A stretch of 53,008 nt of DNA from positions 1 to 53,008 of the forward strand of contig JAOUJM010000004.1 in the NCBI GenBank assembly GCA_029883265.1, given 5' to 3'. The notes under the pieces were generated by a model. That model searched no databases. It worked only from the letters and a program-made list of their open reading frames with translations, and had not been told where the DNA came from. Below, piece after piece: positions 35,676 to 43,450 of the stretch. This DNA comes from Gammaproteobacteria bacterium. Its GTDB lineage: Bacteria > Pseudomonadota > Gammaproteobacteria > S012-40. Made by a program: the position numbers and the translations under genes. The first letter of the stretch is position 1; every line of letters starts with the position of its first letter.

Positions 35676-35900
35676 CTAGATGGCTTGAATCTCGGTAATA
35701 CAACCACCGTCATCCCATTTAAAATAATCACCGACTTGGGCCTGATTCAATTGTTCAATCATGTCCTGTTTGAATTTAGGCATGAGTTTGAGTTTCCAAC
35801 CGGTGACTTGATAGTCGTTGGCTGGGACTTCTTCTTCATATTTATAGGGGCGACCATTGTATTCGCCGGTGACAACAAGTTTAAACTTTTCTGCTTTCAT
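35676..35900 (-). CDS. Small cytosolic protein of unknown function
   Basis: 74 residues, with AAAAGGAG before ATG 35900. Mixed charged/aromatic composition (FKLVVTGEYNGRPYKYEEEV, GDYFKWDDGGCITEIQAI) suggests a compact beta-rich fold. It lies one base after the TetR gene's stop on the same strand, so they are co-transcribed. No family is recognised. Confidence 0.7.
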   Translation of the reverse strand: MKAEKFKLVVTGEYNGRPYKYEEEVPANDYQVTGWKLKLMPKFKQDMIEQLNQAQVGDYFKWDDGGCITEIQAI

Positions 35901-35901
35901 A

Positions 35902-36495
35902 TTAGTCTCCTTTTGAGATCAGACGATTGAGTAAAAGTGAGGTGCGCTCACTCAGGGGAAAGTTTTGGTGCATTAAAAGCCAATATTCAATCAAACCCCA
36001 ACAACTGGCGAGCACGATGCTTGCGAGTTCATCAGCTTGTTTGGGTTGGTATTCATCGCTTAACCAGCGGCTGAGTAATTGCTGAAACTGAAGCATGCTC
36101 TCGCGTTTTTGCTGCACGCCTTGTTCGAGTTCGGGTATGACTTCGGTTTTAAATAAAATGAGTTCAGTCACTTGACGATAAACGGGCTGTGACACTAATA
36201 AATCCGCCCAGCCCAACATGAATTGCTTGAGTTTTGTTGCTCCAGTTTGTGAAGTATTCATTATTCGATGCAGTAGATCCTCCAAGTCTTGTCCACTTTC
36301 GTTGATCAAGGTTTCATAAATGGCTACTTTTCCAGACTTGAAGTGCCAATAAATCGCACCGCGGGTGACATGGGCGGCGTTTGCTATATCTTCCAGGCGA
36401 GTGAGGCTATATCCTTGTTTTAAAAAGATTTCTAGTGCTTTGTCGAGTATGCACTGGCGGGTTTTGGCCGTGTCTTCTTGGGTACGTCGAGGCAT
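35902..36495 (-). CDS. TetR/AcrR-family transcriptional regulator
   Basis: 197 residues. The N-terminal HTH is TRQCILDKALEIFLKQGYSL followed by TRLEDIANAAHVTRGAIYWHFKSG, the AcrR/TtgR-type signature. The rest is an all-helical ligand-binding domain. A perfect palindrome in its own upstream region matches the AcrR-type operator style (ACATACAT...ATGTATGT). AcrR relatives repress RND efflux pumps, but no pump genes are adjacent, so the target is elsewhere or is just this operon. Confidence 0.9.
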   Translation of the reverse strand: MPRRTQEDTAKTRQCILDKALEIFLKQGYSLTRLEDIANAAHVTRGAIYWHFKSGKVAIYETLINESGQDLEDLLHRIMNTSQTGATKLKQFMLGWADLLVSQPVYRQVTELILFKTEVIPELEQGVQQKRESMLQFQQLLSRWLSDEYQPKQADELASIVLASCWGLIEYWLLMHQNFPLSERTSLLLNRLISKGD

Positions 36496-36514
36496 TCTGT
36501 ATCCTATTATTTAA

Positions 36515-36532
36515 ACATACATGAATGTATGT
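36515..36532. promoter_or_regulatory. TetR/AcrR-type operator
   Basis: ACATACAT-GA-ATGTATGT, a perfect 18-bp palindrome 20 bases upstream of the TetR start. It closely resembles AcrR/TtgR operators, supporting autoregulation. Confidence 0.75.
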
Positions 36533-36689
36533 ATAGAGTTTAACGGCAGGCTTGTCAATAAGCTTGAGTGCAAACGCTAGATTTTTGAGCAGGTTTGGGC
36601 TTAAGAATAAAACTGAGGCGTACAAGTGCAACGATATGCGCAACTGCTGCTCCGTATAGTCAACAATTACAGAGCAACAGCGCGCGGCA

Positions 36690-37076
36690 TTAATGCATCA
36701 TATCGTTGAGTATTGATTTAGCGGCGGAACTGGGTTGGTGGTTAAGACCGGCTAAAACGCTGGCCAGGGTTTTTTCGTGGGGAGGTGTAGTCTTGTCATT
36801 GGAAATCGCTAATAGCTGCTGACGATCGCTGTTTGATACCTTGTGATTCATTTTAATGAGTGCACCGATAATCGTTTTGATGTTCTTGCTAGGGCTCTTA
36901 CTGGTAATAATGTTGTTGAGTGTTTCAATGTCCTTGTTTGAAGGGCTGTGATTAATGTTTAACATAATGCTTGCAATCGTTTTTTCAAAATTCTGACTAT
37001 CATTGGCAAAAACGGATTGAAACAAGAGTGTGCACACGATTAAAAAAATAAGCTGTAGTCCATAAATAGCTTTCAT
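36690..37076 (-). CDS. Secreted small protein with a triplicated NHxxS motif
   Basis: ATG 37076 (128 residues) has AAGGA upstream and begins the signal peptide MKAIYGLQLIFLIVCTLLFQ, ending near VFA. The mature part holds three helical repeats of about 35 residues: EKTIASIMLNINHSPSNKDI, IKTIIGALIKMNHKVSNSDR and EKTLASVLAGLNHQPSSAAK. Each has KT....NHxxS. This looks like a small tetratrico- or HEAT-like repeat protein in the periplasm. The family is unknown. An upstream TTG/ATG extension to 37154 was rejected because it precedes the signal peptide. Confidence 0.7.
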   Translation of the reverse strand: MKAIYGLQLIFLIVCTLLFQSVFANDSQNFEKTIASIMLNINHSPSNKDIETLNNIITSKSPSKNIKTIIGALIKMNHKVSNSDRQQLLAISNDKTTPPHEKTLASVLAGLNHQPSSAAKSILNDMMH

Positions 37077-37198
37077 CCTAGTTTCCTTTTTATATAAACA
37101 ATGTTGTAATCTTATTCTTATAGTCAAAGAATTTTCAAAAAGCAAAATATTCACACGTTATATTGCAACGAGAGATAAATTGATAAGGGTATTATTTA

Positions 37199-37693
37199 AT
37201 GGAAAAGTTTTGTATGAGTTGTGGGGCTGAACTTAAAGAACAAGAAATTGATGGCTTTCCACGACGAGTTTGCACTCAAAGTGAATGTGATTTTGTATTG
37301 TGGCGAAATCCAGTACCCGTCGTTGCAGCAATTGTCGAGTATCAAGCGCAAATTGTATTAGCCCACAACAAACTATGGCCTGCAGGCATTTATGGGTTGA
37401 TTACGGGCTATTTAGAGCAATACGAACATCCTGACCAAGCTGTGTTACGCGAAGTTGAAGAAGAATTAGGATTGACAGCAAGTATTCAGTCATTTATTGG
37501 TCATTATGCTAGTGAGCAAAAGAACCAATTGTTGCTTGCCTATCATGTAAACTGTGATCATGGTGAGATAAGCTTAAATCATGAGTTAGATGATTACAAA
37601 TTGATTAACAAGCAAGATCTCAAGCCTTGGGATCTTGGCACCGGTTTAGCTGTGCGTGATTGGTTATACACACAAGTCATGAATAAAGATTAA
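37199..37693 (+). CDS. NUDIX hydrolase with N-terminal zinc-ribbon
   Basis: 164 residues. The N-terminus has four cysteines (Cys5, Cys8, Cys25, Cys30: FCMSCGAE...VCTQSEC), a zinc ribbon as in NudC-type enzymes. The NUDIX box is GYLEQYEHPDQAVLREVEEE followed by LGL, matching Gx5Ex7REUxEExGU. It hydrolyses nucleoside diphosphates linked to another moiety. The short length and ribbon suggest an NADH-pyrophosphatase-like or nucleotide-sugar substrate, undecided here. Confidence 0.9.
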   Translation: MEKFCMSCGAELKEQEIDGFPRRVCTQSECDFVLWRNPVPVVAAIVEYQAQIVLAHNKLWPAGIYGLITGYLEQYEHPDQAVLREVEEELGLTASIQSFIGHYASEQKNQLLLAYHVNCDHGEISLNHELDDYKLINKQDLKPWDLGTGLAVRDWLYTQVMNKD

Positions 37694-37789
37694 GAACGAT
37701 TATAATAAATTTATTTTTTAATAGTTAACCCTTTTTCAATACTCCTGCGTTTACCCCTGATAGTTGAATTTAAACGCAGGAGAAAAATC

Positions 37790-39646
37790 ATGAAAAACAA
37801 CAAACCACTGTTGGGCTTAGCCCTGATTCTATTGTTAAGTGCTTGTTCAAATGCACAAAAAAGCATTAGTGAGAATGAGTCTAGTGATTCGCATGCAATT
37901 AGATCGGCAGAGCAAGTGCTATCTGAGAAAGTTGAAAAGCGCCAACAAACCTCGAAGCAAGCGCTCAGCGATGAATCGAAACAACATAAGCTAGTAGAAG
38001 AACACATAAGGTCTGAACGGGATCAAGTGGTGGATATGGAAGTCTTGTCCATGCCTGATATTGCGCCAGCGTTGCCGCGCGAGAAATTAAAACAGGAAAG
38101 TTATGCGCCGCATCATCGCCACATACAACAGCAACACTATTCGCATCAGCAGCATTCGGTGCTGAGTGGTATCCGCCAAGCGCAACAAAACCTTGATCGT
38201 GAAAATTATGCACATTTTGTAGATAATCCTTTGCGTTTAGCCTCGGAGCATCCGGTCTCAACATTTTCGGTTGATGTGGACACGGCGGCTTATACCAATG
38301 TTCGTCGAATTTTAAATGAAGGTCAGTTGCCACGCGCAGATGCGGTTCGAATTGAAGAATTTATTAATTATTTTGATTATGACTACCCGGTGCCGGATCG
38401 ACAGCAACAACCCTTTTCCATTACTACGGAAATTGCGCCTACACCTTGGAATCGTCATTCGCATTTGTTGCATATAGGGCTAAAAGGATACGAGGAAAAA
38501 CATGAGGTGTTGCCAGCCGCGAATTTGGTTTTTCTTATTGATGTGTCGGGTTCCATGCGCAGTGCAGATAAATTAAGTTTGTTAAAATCATCGTTGAAAT
38601 TGTTAGTCAAGCAACTACGCAAACAAGACAAAATTAGTATTGTAGTCTATGCAGGTGCATCGGGTGTCGTGCTACAGCCGACATCGGGCGCAAATAAAAA
38701 TGAAATATTGAATGCGCTAGATCGACTGACGGCTGGTGGTTCAACCAATGGCGCTGCTGGTATTGAGCTTGCGTATCGCACAGCCCAACAAGCGTTTATC
38801 AACCATGGTATTAACCGAATATTATTGTGCACTGATGGTGATTTTAATGTCGGTACAGTGAATTTTGATGCGTTAATGAATATGATTGAGCAAAAACGTA
38901 AACAGGGTGTTTCCTTATCCACATTTGGTTTTGGTCGTGGTAATTTAAACGATCATTTAGCTGAGCAATTGGCGAATCGTGGCAATGGGCAATACAGTTA
39001 TATTTCTAGTTTGCAGGAGGCACAAAAAATCTTGGTTGACGAAATGTCGTCGTCGCTGTTCACGATTGCCAAAGATGTGAAAATTCAAATTGAATTTAAT
39101 CCTAAAGTGGTGCGTGAATATCGTTTAATTGGTTATGTTAATCGTAAGCTGAAACGTGAGGATTTTAACAATGACAAGGTGGATGCTGGAGAAATCGGTG
39201 CCGGCCATACAGTTACGGCCTTGTATGAAATATCGTTTGTTGGAAGCCAATCATTATTGATTGATGAGCTGCGTTATGGTGAACAAGTCGTGCAAACCGA
39301 TCGCAAAGCGGAAATTGGCTTTATTAAACTTCGTTATAAAAAACCGGATGCTGATAAAAGCGTGTTGTTGACTCATGTATTGCAGCAAAATCAAATTCAA
39401 TCGCATGCTGAGAATGGCTCTGAACGTTTTCGTTTTTCCGCCAGTGTTGCGGCTTTCGCTCAAAAACTTCGTGGTGGTCAATACCTTGGCGACTACAGTT
39501 TTGCGGATATTAAGGATTTAGCCAGCAATGCAAAGGGCGGCGATAAAAATGGTTATCGAGGTGAGTTAGTTAACCTGGTTGGTTTGGCGGCGTCGTTGAG
39601 CGGTGAAAAGCAACATTTAAGTTTGGATGCTAAGCTAGAGGAATAG
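37790..39646 (+). CDS. YfbK-type von Willebrand factor A lipoprotein
   Basis: 618 residues with AGGAG before ATG 37790. Signal with lipobox LLSAC (Cys19), then a Gln/Glu/His-rich linker to ~residue 140. The vWF_A N-terminal domain (~145-215) contains STFSVDVDTAAYTNVRRILN and RIEEFINYFDYDYP. The VWA domain has an intact MIDAS (Asp251-Ser253-Ser255 in LIDVSGSMRSADK, plus TDGDFNVG), so it should bind Mg2+ and a protein ligand. The C-terminal DUF3520-type region includes LRYKKPDADKSVLL and a typical final block (FAQKLRGGQYLGDYSFADIK). It is anchored in the outer or inner membrane facing the periplasm. It is followed by an ECF sigma gene. Confidence 0.92.
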   Translation: MKNNKPLLGLALILLLSACSNAQKSISENESSDSHAIRSAEQVLSEKVEKRQQTSKQALSDESKQHKLVEEHIRSERDQVVDMEVLSMPDIAPALPREKLKQESYAPHHRHIQQQHYSHQQHSVLSGIRQAQQNLDRENYAHFVDNPLRLASEHPVSTFSVDVDTAAYTNVRRILNEGQLPRADAVRIEEFINYFDYDYPVPDRQQQPFSITTEIAPTPWNRHSHLLHIGLKGYEEKHEVLPAANLVFLIDVSGSMRSADKLSLLKSSLKLLVKQLRKQDKISIVVYAGASGVVLQPTSGANKNEILNALDRLTAGGSTNGAAGIELAYRTAQQAFINHGINRILLCTDGDFNVGTVNFDALMNMIEQKRKQGVSLSTFGFGRGNLNDHLAEQLANRGNGQYSYISSLQEAQKILVDEMSSSLFTIAKDVKIQIEFNPKVVREYRLIGYVNRKLKREDFNNDKVDAGEIGAGHTVTALYEISFVGSQSLLIDELRYGEQVVQTDRKAEIGFIKLRYKKPDADKSVLLTHVLQQNQIQSHAENGSERFRFSASVAAFAQKLRGGQYLGDYSFADIKDLASNAKGGDKNGYRGELVNLVGLAASLSGEKQHLSLDAKLEE

Positions 39647-39667
39647 ACGAAGGCAATTGGCAAGTTT

Positions 39668-39704
39668 GGCAAACTCGACTATGATTCTAGCAGTTGAGTT
39701 TGCC
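39668..39704. repeat. Inverted repeat between the VWA gene and the sigma gene
   Basis: GGCAAACTC (39668-39676) pairs with GAGTTTGCC (39696-39704) around a 19-base loop, without a T-run. It may modulate read-through or translation of the sigma gene. Confidence 0.45.
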
Positions 39705-39723
39705 GACTAACTGTGCACATAAA

Positions 39724-40314
39724 ATGGAAGCTGACGTGCTGAGCACCCAAACCGATGAACAACTAATGCAACACTATGCAGAATTGAATGATATGGAGGC
39801 GTTTAAAATGTTATATGAGCGCTATAAAAATATTCTTTATCGTTATGTGCTGCGTTTTGTCTATCCACCTGCGAGCGCAGAAGAGGTGTATCAGGATGTC
39901 TGGTTAAGACTCATAGATGCGCGACAACGTTATAAACCCTCTGCATCTTTTAAAACCTATTTATTCACTATCGCCCGTAATCGCATCACCGATTATTTTC
40001 GTCGTAAAAAAATTCAATTAGTTAGTGATGAGGGCGTGTTAGTCGACATGGCAATTCAGGCAGACCCTGTTGATGCCGATGACCCTGTTGCGATTTTGCA
40101 AGCCGATCATACTCAGCAACAAATACTGCAAGCGGTTTTTCAATTACCCCATGAGCAAAAAGAAGTGTTTTTATTAAAGAATGAAGTCGGATTATCACTT
40201 GCTGAGATTTCAGCGCTAACAGATGCAGATGTGGAAGCATGTAAAAGCCGTTATCGTTATGCTATTCGAAGTTTGCGTAAGCAGCTAGAGGTGGGTGATC
40301 ATGACGCGAAATAA
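39724..40314 (+). CDS. ECF-type RNA polymerase sigma factor (first module)
   Basis: About 196 residues from ATG 39724; an upstream TTG is possible. Sigma region 2 reads YERYKNILYRYVLRFVYPPA followed by EEVYQDVWLRLID...FKTYLFTIARNRITDYFRRKK. Region 4 reads LPHEQKEVFLLKNEVGLSLA followed by EISALTDADVEACKSRYRYA. It directs polymerase to a small regulon. It overlaps the downstream probable anti-sigma gene by 14 bases, indicating coupled translation. Regulation is probably by that membrane protein. Confidence 0.9.
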   Translation: MEADVLSTQTDEQLMQHYAELNDMEAFKMLYERYKNILYRYVLRFVYPPASAEEVYQDVWLRLIDARQRYKPSASFKTYLFTIARNRITDYFRRKKIQLVSDEGVLVDMAIQADPVDADDPVAILQADHTQQQILQAVFQLPHEQKEVFLLKNEVGLSLAEISALTDADVEACKSRYRYAIRSLRKQLEVGDHDAK

Positions 40315-41242
40315 AGATCGGGTCTCATGGGATGAATCTGTGGATCAATCAGCGGATGCGCTGCTTAAGCAATATCAACAACAAAGCCAAGAGTCACCGC
40401 CGCCAGCGCTTGATCATTTAATACTTCAACATGCACAACAAGCGAGTCATCAAAACAAAGAGAAACATTTTGCACCGAATCGTTATAAGTGGTTTTCAAC
40501 CGCAGCGGTGATGGTTTTGGGTATTGGTTTGGTAACTTTGATGCAGCAACAATCACCGCAAGAAATGGATTTTGAGCCTATGGATTTACGCGAAATACCA
40601 TTATCCACACCTGTGCCAGATATTGCGCCGAGTACGGAAATCGTAGAAGAAGACGCTGCACTTGAGCAGGAATTTTTCGATAAAGAAGCACAAAAGCGTT
40701 CATTAACACCTCATCGTCAGTCAGAGCCGGCGACGACCAAAAGTCAAATCACGCTTGAGAAAAAATCGGTGCCAGCAAAACAGAAACGAGAAGTGTTCAC
40801 TAGAGAAAAAAGCAGTTCCCGATCAATAGAATCTAGCGCGCCAGCGTCAATAATGATGGATGAAGCGCTTTCGATTCCTGAGCAAGCCATGAGTGGGCTT
40901 GAGCGCTTGGAGCGTAAGCCAAATTTAATCCAAGGTGTATTTAAAGTTTCAGCCTTAGATAAATTAGTAGCTAATCCAAGTAAGCGAGAAATCAACGGTG
41001 TGAATATCATATATTCCTGGAGAATTCAGGATCAAAAGTTATTTTTAGATCTCTCGATAAAAGCAAGTCAATCACAAGATTTACGGTTACGTTTACAATT
41101 AAAAGCAGAAGAGAATGCTGTTGCGGTAAAGGTCGATACAAAAAAGCTCAATTTGATTGCCAAGCGATCAAAAAAATTGAGCTGGCTAATTGATGGCTTA
41201 CCGTTATTCGCGGATCAGATCTATTATGAGTTGTCATGGTAG
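40301..41242 (+). CDS. Membrane-anchored probable anti-sigma factor (first module)
   Basis: From ATG 40301, 313 residues. A cytosolic N-terminal part (~1-65) is followed by one membrane helix (WFSTAAVMVLGIGLVTLM) and a long periplasmic region: a Glu/Pro/Lys-rich linker (~85-215), then a compact domain (LERKPNLIQGVFKVSALDKL..., ending LFADQIYYELSW). Topology and overlap with the sigma gene indicate an anti-sigma or sigma-regulating sensor. No zinc anti-sigma motif (HxxxCxxC) is seen. The linker's VPDIAPSTE resembles MPDIAP in the VWA lipoprotein, a hint that the two are related or interact. Confidence 0.65.
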   Translation: MTRNKDRVSWDESVDQSADALLKQYQQQSQESPPPALDHLILQHAQQASHQNKEKHFAPNRYKWFSTAAVMVLGIGLVTLMQQQSPQEMDFEPMDLREIPLSTPVPDIAPSTEIVEEDAALEQEFFDKEAQKRSLTPHRQSEPATTKSQITLEKKSVPAKQKREVFTREKSSSRSIESSAPASIMMDEALSIPEQAMSGLERLERKPNLIQGVFKVSALDKLVANPSKREINGVNIIYSWRIQDQKLFLDLSIKASQSQDLRLRLQLKAEENAVAVKVDTKKLNLIAKRSKKLSWLIDGLPLFADQIYYELSW

Positions 41243-41254
41243 TTTTTTACTTAT

Positions 41255-41785
41255 TTAAAAATGATAAGCCCAAAAATTGGAAAATTGCAATGCCAGGCCA
41301 CGATAGAATAAAACTTCTGAACGTAGTCCAGTGCTGAGTTGCTGGTTGATTTGATAACTAAAGCCTGAATTCAATCCATACTCACCGATCCATCGATTTT
41401 TTTTACTGGCACGACTACTCGAAAATGACCGTATAGCACCAAGTTCAACACCAGCAAAAACGGACCATTGATTAATGAGATGATCACGATAACCCAAACT
41501 TGCGATAAAATTCAGGTCTGCTGCATGCGCACTTTCCCCGGCAACCGCAAGTGTGGCGACAGGTGAATAGGCCACGCGTAACTCGGTACTTAGATTGTTA
41601 TCAAACAAAATGCCACTATTAAAACTCATTAACCAGCGAGCATGACTACTGCTGATTTCACCGGTGGAAAAAGCGGCTGTGCTGACACCGTTGTCAATGC
41701 TGACAAAATAACGATTCTGCGCCCATGAGGGTAAACTCAGAAAATAGCTAATAATCAAAACTGAAAAAATAGAAATACGTTTCAC
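41255..41785 (-). CDS. Outer-membrane beta-barrel protein
   Basis: 176 residues with signal peptide MKRISIFSVLIISYFLSLPS, then WAQ. Alternating hydrophobic strands with glycine/asparagine turns and a C-terminal aromatic strand ending WAYHF (terminal Phe) are the classical Bam recognition pattern. The closing strands (RSEVLFYRGLALQFSNFWAY) and size are compatible with an OmpA/PagL-like eight-strand barrel; catalytic His/Ser of PagL are not evident. It converges on the anti-sigma gene with 12 bases between stops. Confidence 0.72.
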   Translation of the reverse strand: MKRISIFSVLIISYFLSLPSWAQNRYFVSIDNGVSTAAFSTGEISSSHARWLMSFNSGILFDNNLSTELRVAYSPVATLAVAGESAHAADLNFIASLGYRDHLINQWSVFAGVELGAIRSFSSSRASKKNRWIGEYGLNSGFSYQINQQLSTGLRSEVLFYRGLALQFSNFWAYHF

Positions 41786-42039
41786 GAGATTCTCCTGGAA
41801 TTTAATCTGTTTAATTAAACACCAATGAGCTGGAAAACTGTTACTCGCGAATTAATCACAATGGTTTTTGGTACAAATGAAAGAATAAATACTAGTAAAA
41901 GCAACACAATACTCTATGAGTGCTTATATGAGTTATTGGTAATATTCCTCACTGGATTAGCACTCTTGTCGTCTGGATATTGCTTAACGCTGACTAGCAA
42001 ATGCTCACTGTTAAATTAATGCAGCAAGCGAATAAAAAA

Positions 42040-42237
42040 CTAAGCTTGATATTCTGCTTTTTCTAACAGCATCTCGATAGTTTTTTTAATGCGTTGTTCA
42101 CGTGTTTCTTGTTTTTTGGATTCACTTATCCATTGAATATATTCCTGCTGATGACTGGGGGGTAATTGATGGAATACATCGGCAGCAGTGGGTTGCTCGC
42201 CTAAGGCTTGAATGAGATCTGCGGGTATCGCTTTCAT
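42040..42237 (-). CDS. Short YdeI/OmdA-like domain protein
   Basis: ATG 42237 (65 residues) follows AGGGAG. The sequence contains IPADLIQALGEQPTAADVFH followed by QLPPSHQQEYIQWISESKKQ and ETREQRIKKTIEMLLEK. That is the C-terminal domain pattern of YdeI/OmpD-associated proteins (PSxxxEYxxWIxxAKxxETRxxRI). Only this domain is present. The last gene of the XRE operon, starting 13 bases after the upstream stop. Confidence 0.75.
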   Translation of the reverse strand: MKAIPADLIQALGEQPTAADVFHQLPPSHQQEYIQWISESKKQETREQRIKKTIEMLLEKAEYQA

Positions 42238-42250
42238 GTTCACTCCCTGA

Positions 42251-42628
42251 TTAAACACGTTTGCGCATAATCATATCACTAATAAAATAAACTGCCACTG
42301 CGAAGAATAAAACAGCATCTAAAATAGTTCGTGGAATGGTTTCCTGTTGCATAAAACCGTAGTAAAGGTTAATCCCGGCCAGGGAAAATACCAGACTAAC
42401 AAAACTAAAACTGATTGCGTGATATTTGATAAATGCACCACGTTCATCAAGGTTCAATGTTCCTTCTTTGGTATTTTTAACATAGCGACCACTTTTGTTT
42501 AATAACAAGAGCACGACCAAGGATGATATGAAAAAGACAAAGCCTACTTGCCATTGCTTACTAAACCATCCGGCAAACAAGCCAAGACTCAAAGCAAATA
42601 ACACACGAATAATAAGATGCAAATTCAT
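42251..42628 (-). CDS. DUF2178-like membrane protein
   Basis: 125 residues with four membrane helices (about 5-22, 28-44, 72-90, 97-115) and a conserved polar segment DERGAFIKYHAISFSFVSLV between pairs. This DER...xY/H pattern next to an XRE regulator is typical of DUF2178 operons. Overlaps the XRE gene by four bases. Function unknown; it may be the membrane target or signal partner of the regulator. Confidence 0.7.
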   Translation of the reverse strand: MNLHLIIRVLFALSLGLFAGWFSKQWQVGFVFFISSLVVLLLLNKSGRYVKNTKEGTLNLDERGAFIKYHAISFSFVSLVFSLAGINLYYGFMQQETIPRTILDAVLFFAVAVYFISDMIMRKRV

Positions 42629-42846
42629 GATAGTGACTCCTTCTCTGATGGTCTAAGCCAAAAAATCGATTCCAATGGTTGGTTTAGTTCTCGGGCAATG
42701 AGTAATGCAAGTTTGGTCGATGGGGTGAAGCGCCCTTTCTCAATGGAGATTATGGTTTGTCGAGTGACGGCTACTTTTTCCGCCAGTGCGTCTTGAGTCA
42801 GCCCTTGCTGTTTACGTAAGTATGCTAAATTATTTTCTAGTTCCAT
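42625..42846 (-). CDS. XRE-family HTH regulator
   Basis: 73 residues, essentially one HTH: LAYLRKQQGLTQDALAEKVA followed by VTRQTIISIEKGRFTPSTKL, and the end LIARELNQPLESIFWL. This is the small YozG-like class encoded with DUF2178 membrane proteins. Immediately upstream lies a perfect 22-bp palindrome, so it is almost certainly autoregulated. It forms a three-gene operon with the membrane protein and the YdeI-like gene. Confidence 0.9.
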   Translation of the reverse strand: MELENNLAYLRKQQGLTQDALAEKVAVTRQTIISIEKGRFTPSTKLALLIARELNQPLESIFWLRPSEKESLS

Positions 42847-42855
42847 TTTGCAAAC

Positions 42856-42877
42856 AATGTAAAGTTAACTTTACATT
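42856..42877. promoter_or_regulatory. Perfect 22-bp palindromic operator
   Basis: AATGTAAAGTT-AACTTTACATT, continuous dyad 10 bases upstream of the XRE start codon. It must overlap the promoter or ribosome binding site. Confidence 0.75.
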
Positions 42878-43006
42878 AGGCAATGAATAATTTCATGTCA
42901 AGTAAACTTAATATTCATGAATTCCTATAGATAAAGTCCTAGTATAATCAAGGTGAATAGCTTAAAATATAACCTATTACTAATGTGGCATAATGAGAAA
43001 AAGTAA

Positions 43007-43414
43007 ATGAAAAACAATAAGATAAGGATTGTTCTTGGATTATTATTCGCTGTTTTTAGTCTACAGCTGCAGGCAGGTATTGTTACGGCTGAGCATAAAG
43101 TATTGTCTGCTGTGGACAGCTTTGCAGGCAAATCTCAACTCGCATTAGCGATCACCTTGACTAATCATGGAGGTAAGGATTTGTCTTATGCCCATTTTCA
43201 TTTACAAAATGTTAATCAATTGGATTTGCTTACTCGTTACATGCCGCTCAAGCTTCGAACGCTACCCGGTGGGCAGCGCATTACCGTGGAATGGCAGGTC
43301 GAAGCTATCGGCAATGCGAAGCAATGGATGAATGGAAAATCTATGGTACTCGTTGGGCAAGCGGTTGGTGAAGACGGTACCATGGTGCCATTGAAAATAA
43401 TTAGTGAGCCTTAG
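43007..43414 (+). CDS. Secreted protein of unknown function
   Basis: 135 residues with signal peptide MKNNKIRIVLGLLFAVFSLQ, ending LQA. The mature part appears immunoglobulin-like: strands in QLALAITLTNHGGKDLSYAH and LRTLPGGQRITVEWQVEAIG, a pattern seen in proteins measuring or carrying cargo on a beta sandwich. There are no cysteines or catalytic motifs. Family not recognised. Converges on the metallo-hydrolase gene. Confidence 0.65.
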   Translation: MKNNKIRIVLGLLFAVFSLQLQAGIVTAEHKVLSAVDSFAGKSQLALAITLTNHGGKDLSYAHFHLQNVNQLDLLTRYMPLKLRTLPGGQRITVEWQVEAIGNAKQWMNGKSMVLVGQAVGEDGTMVPLKIISEP

Positions 43415-43450
43415 CTTAAAATATCTAATTGCTAATAAAACCAAACCGGT

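Noticed and set aside
41825-42019. 64-codon plus-strand frame with a hydrophobic segment
   Set aside because: No ribosome binding site, no family features; likely a chance frame between two minus-strand genes.
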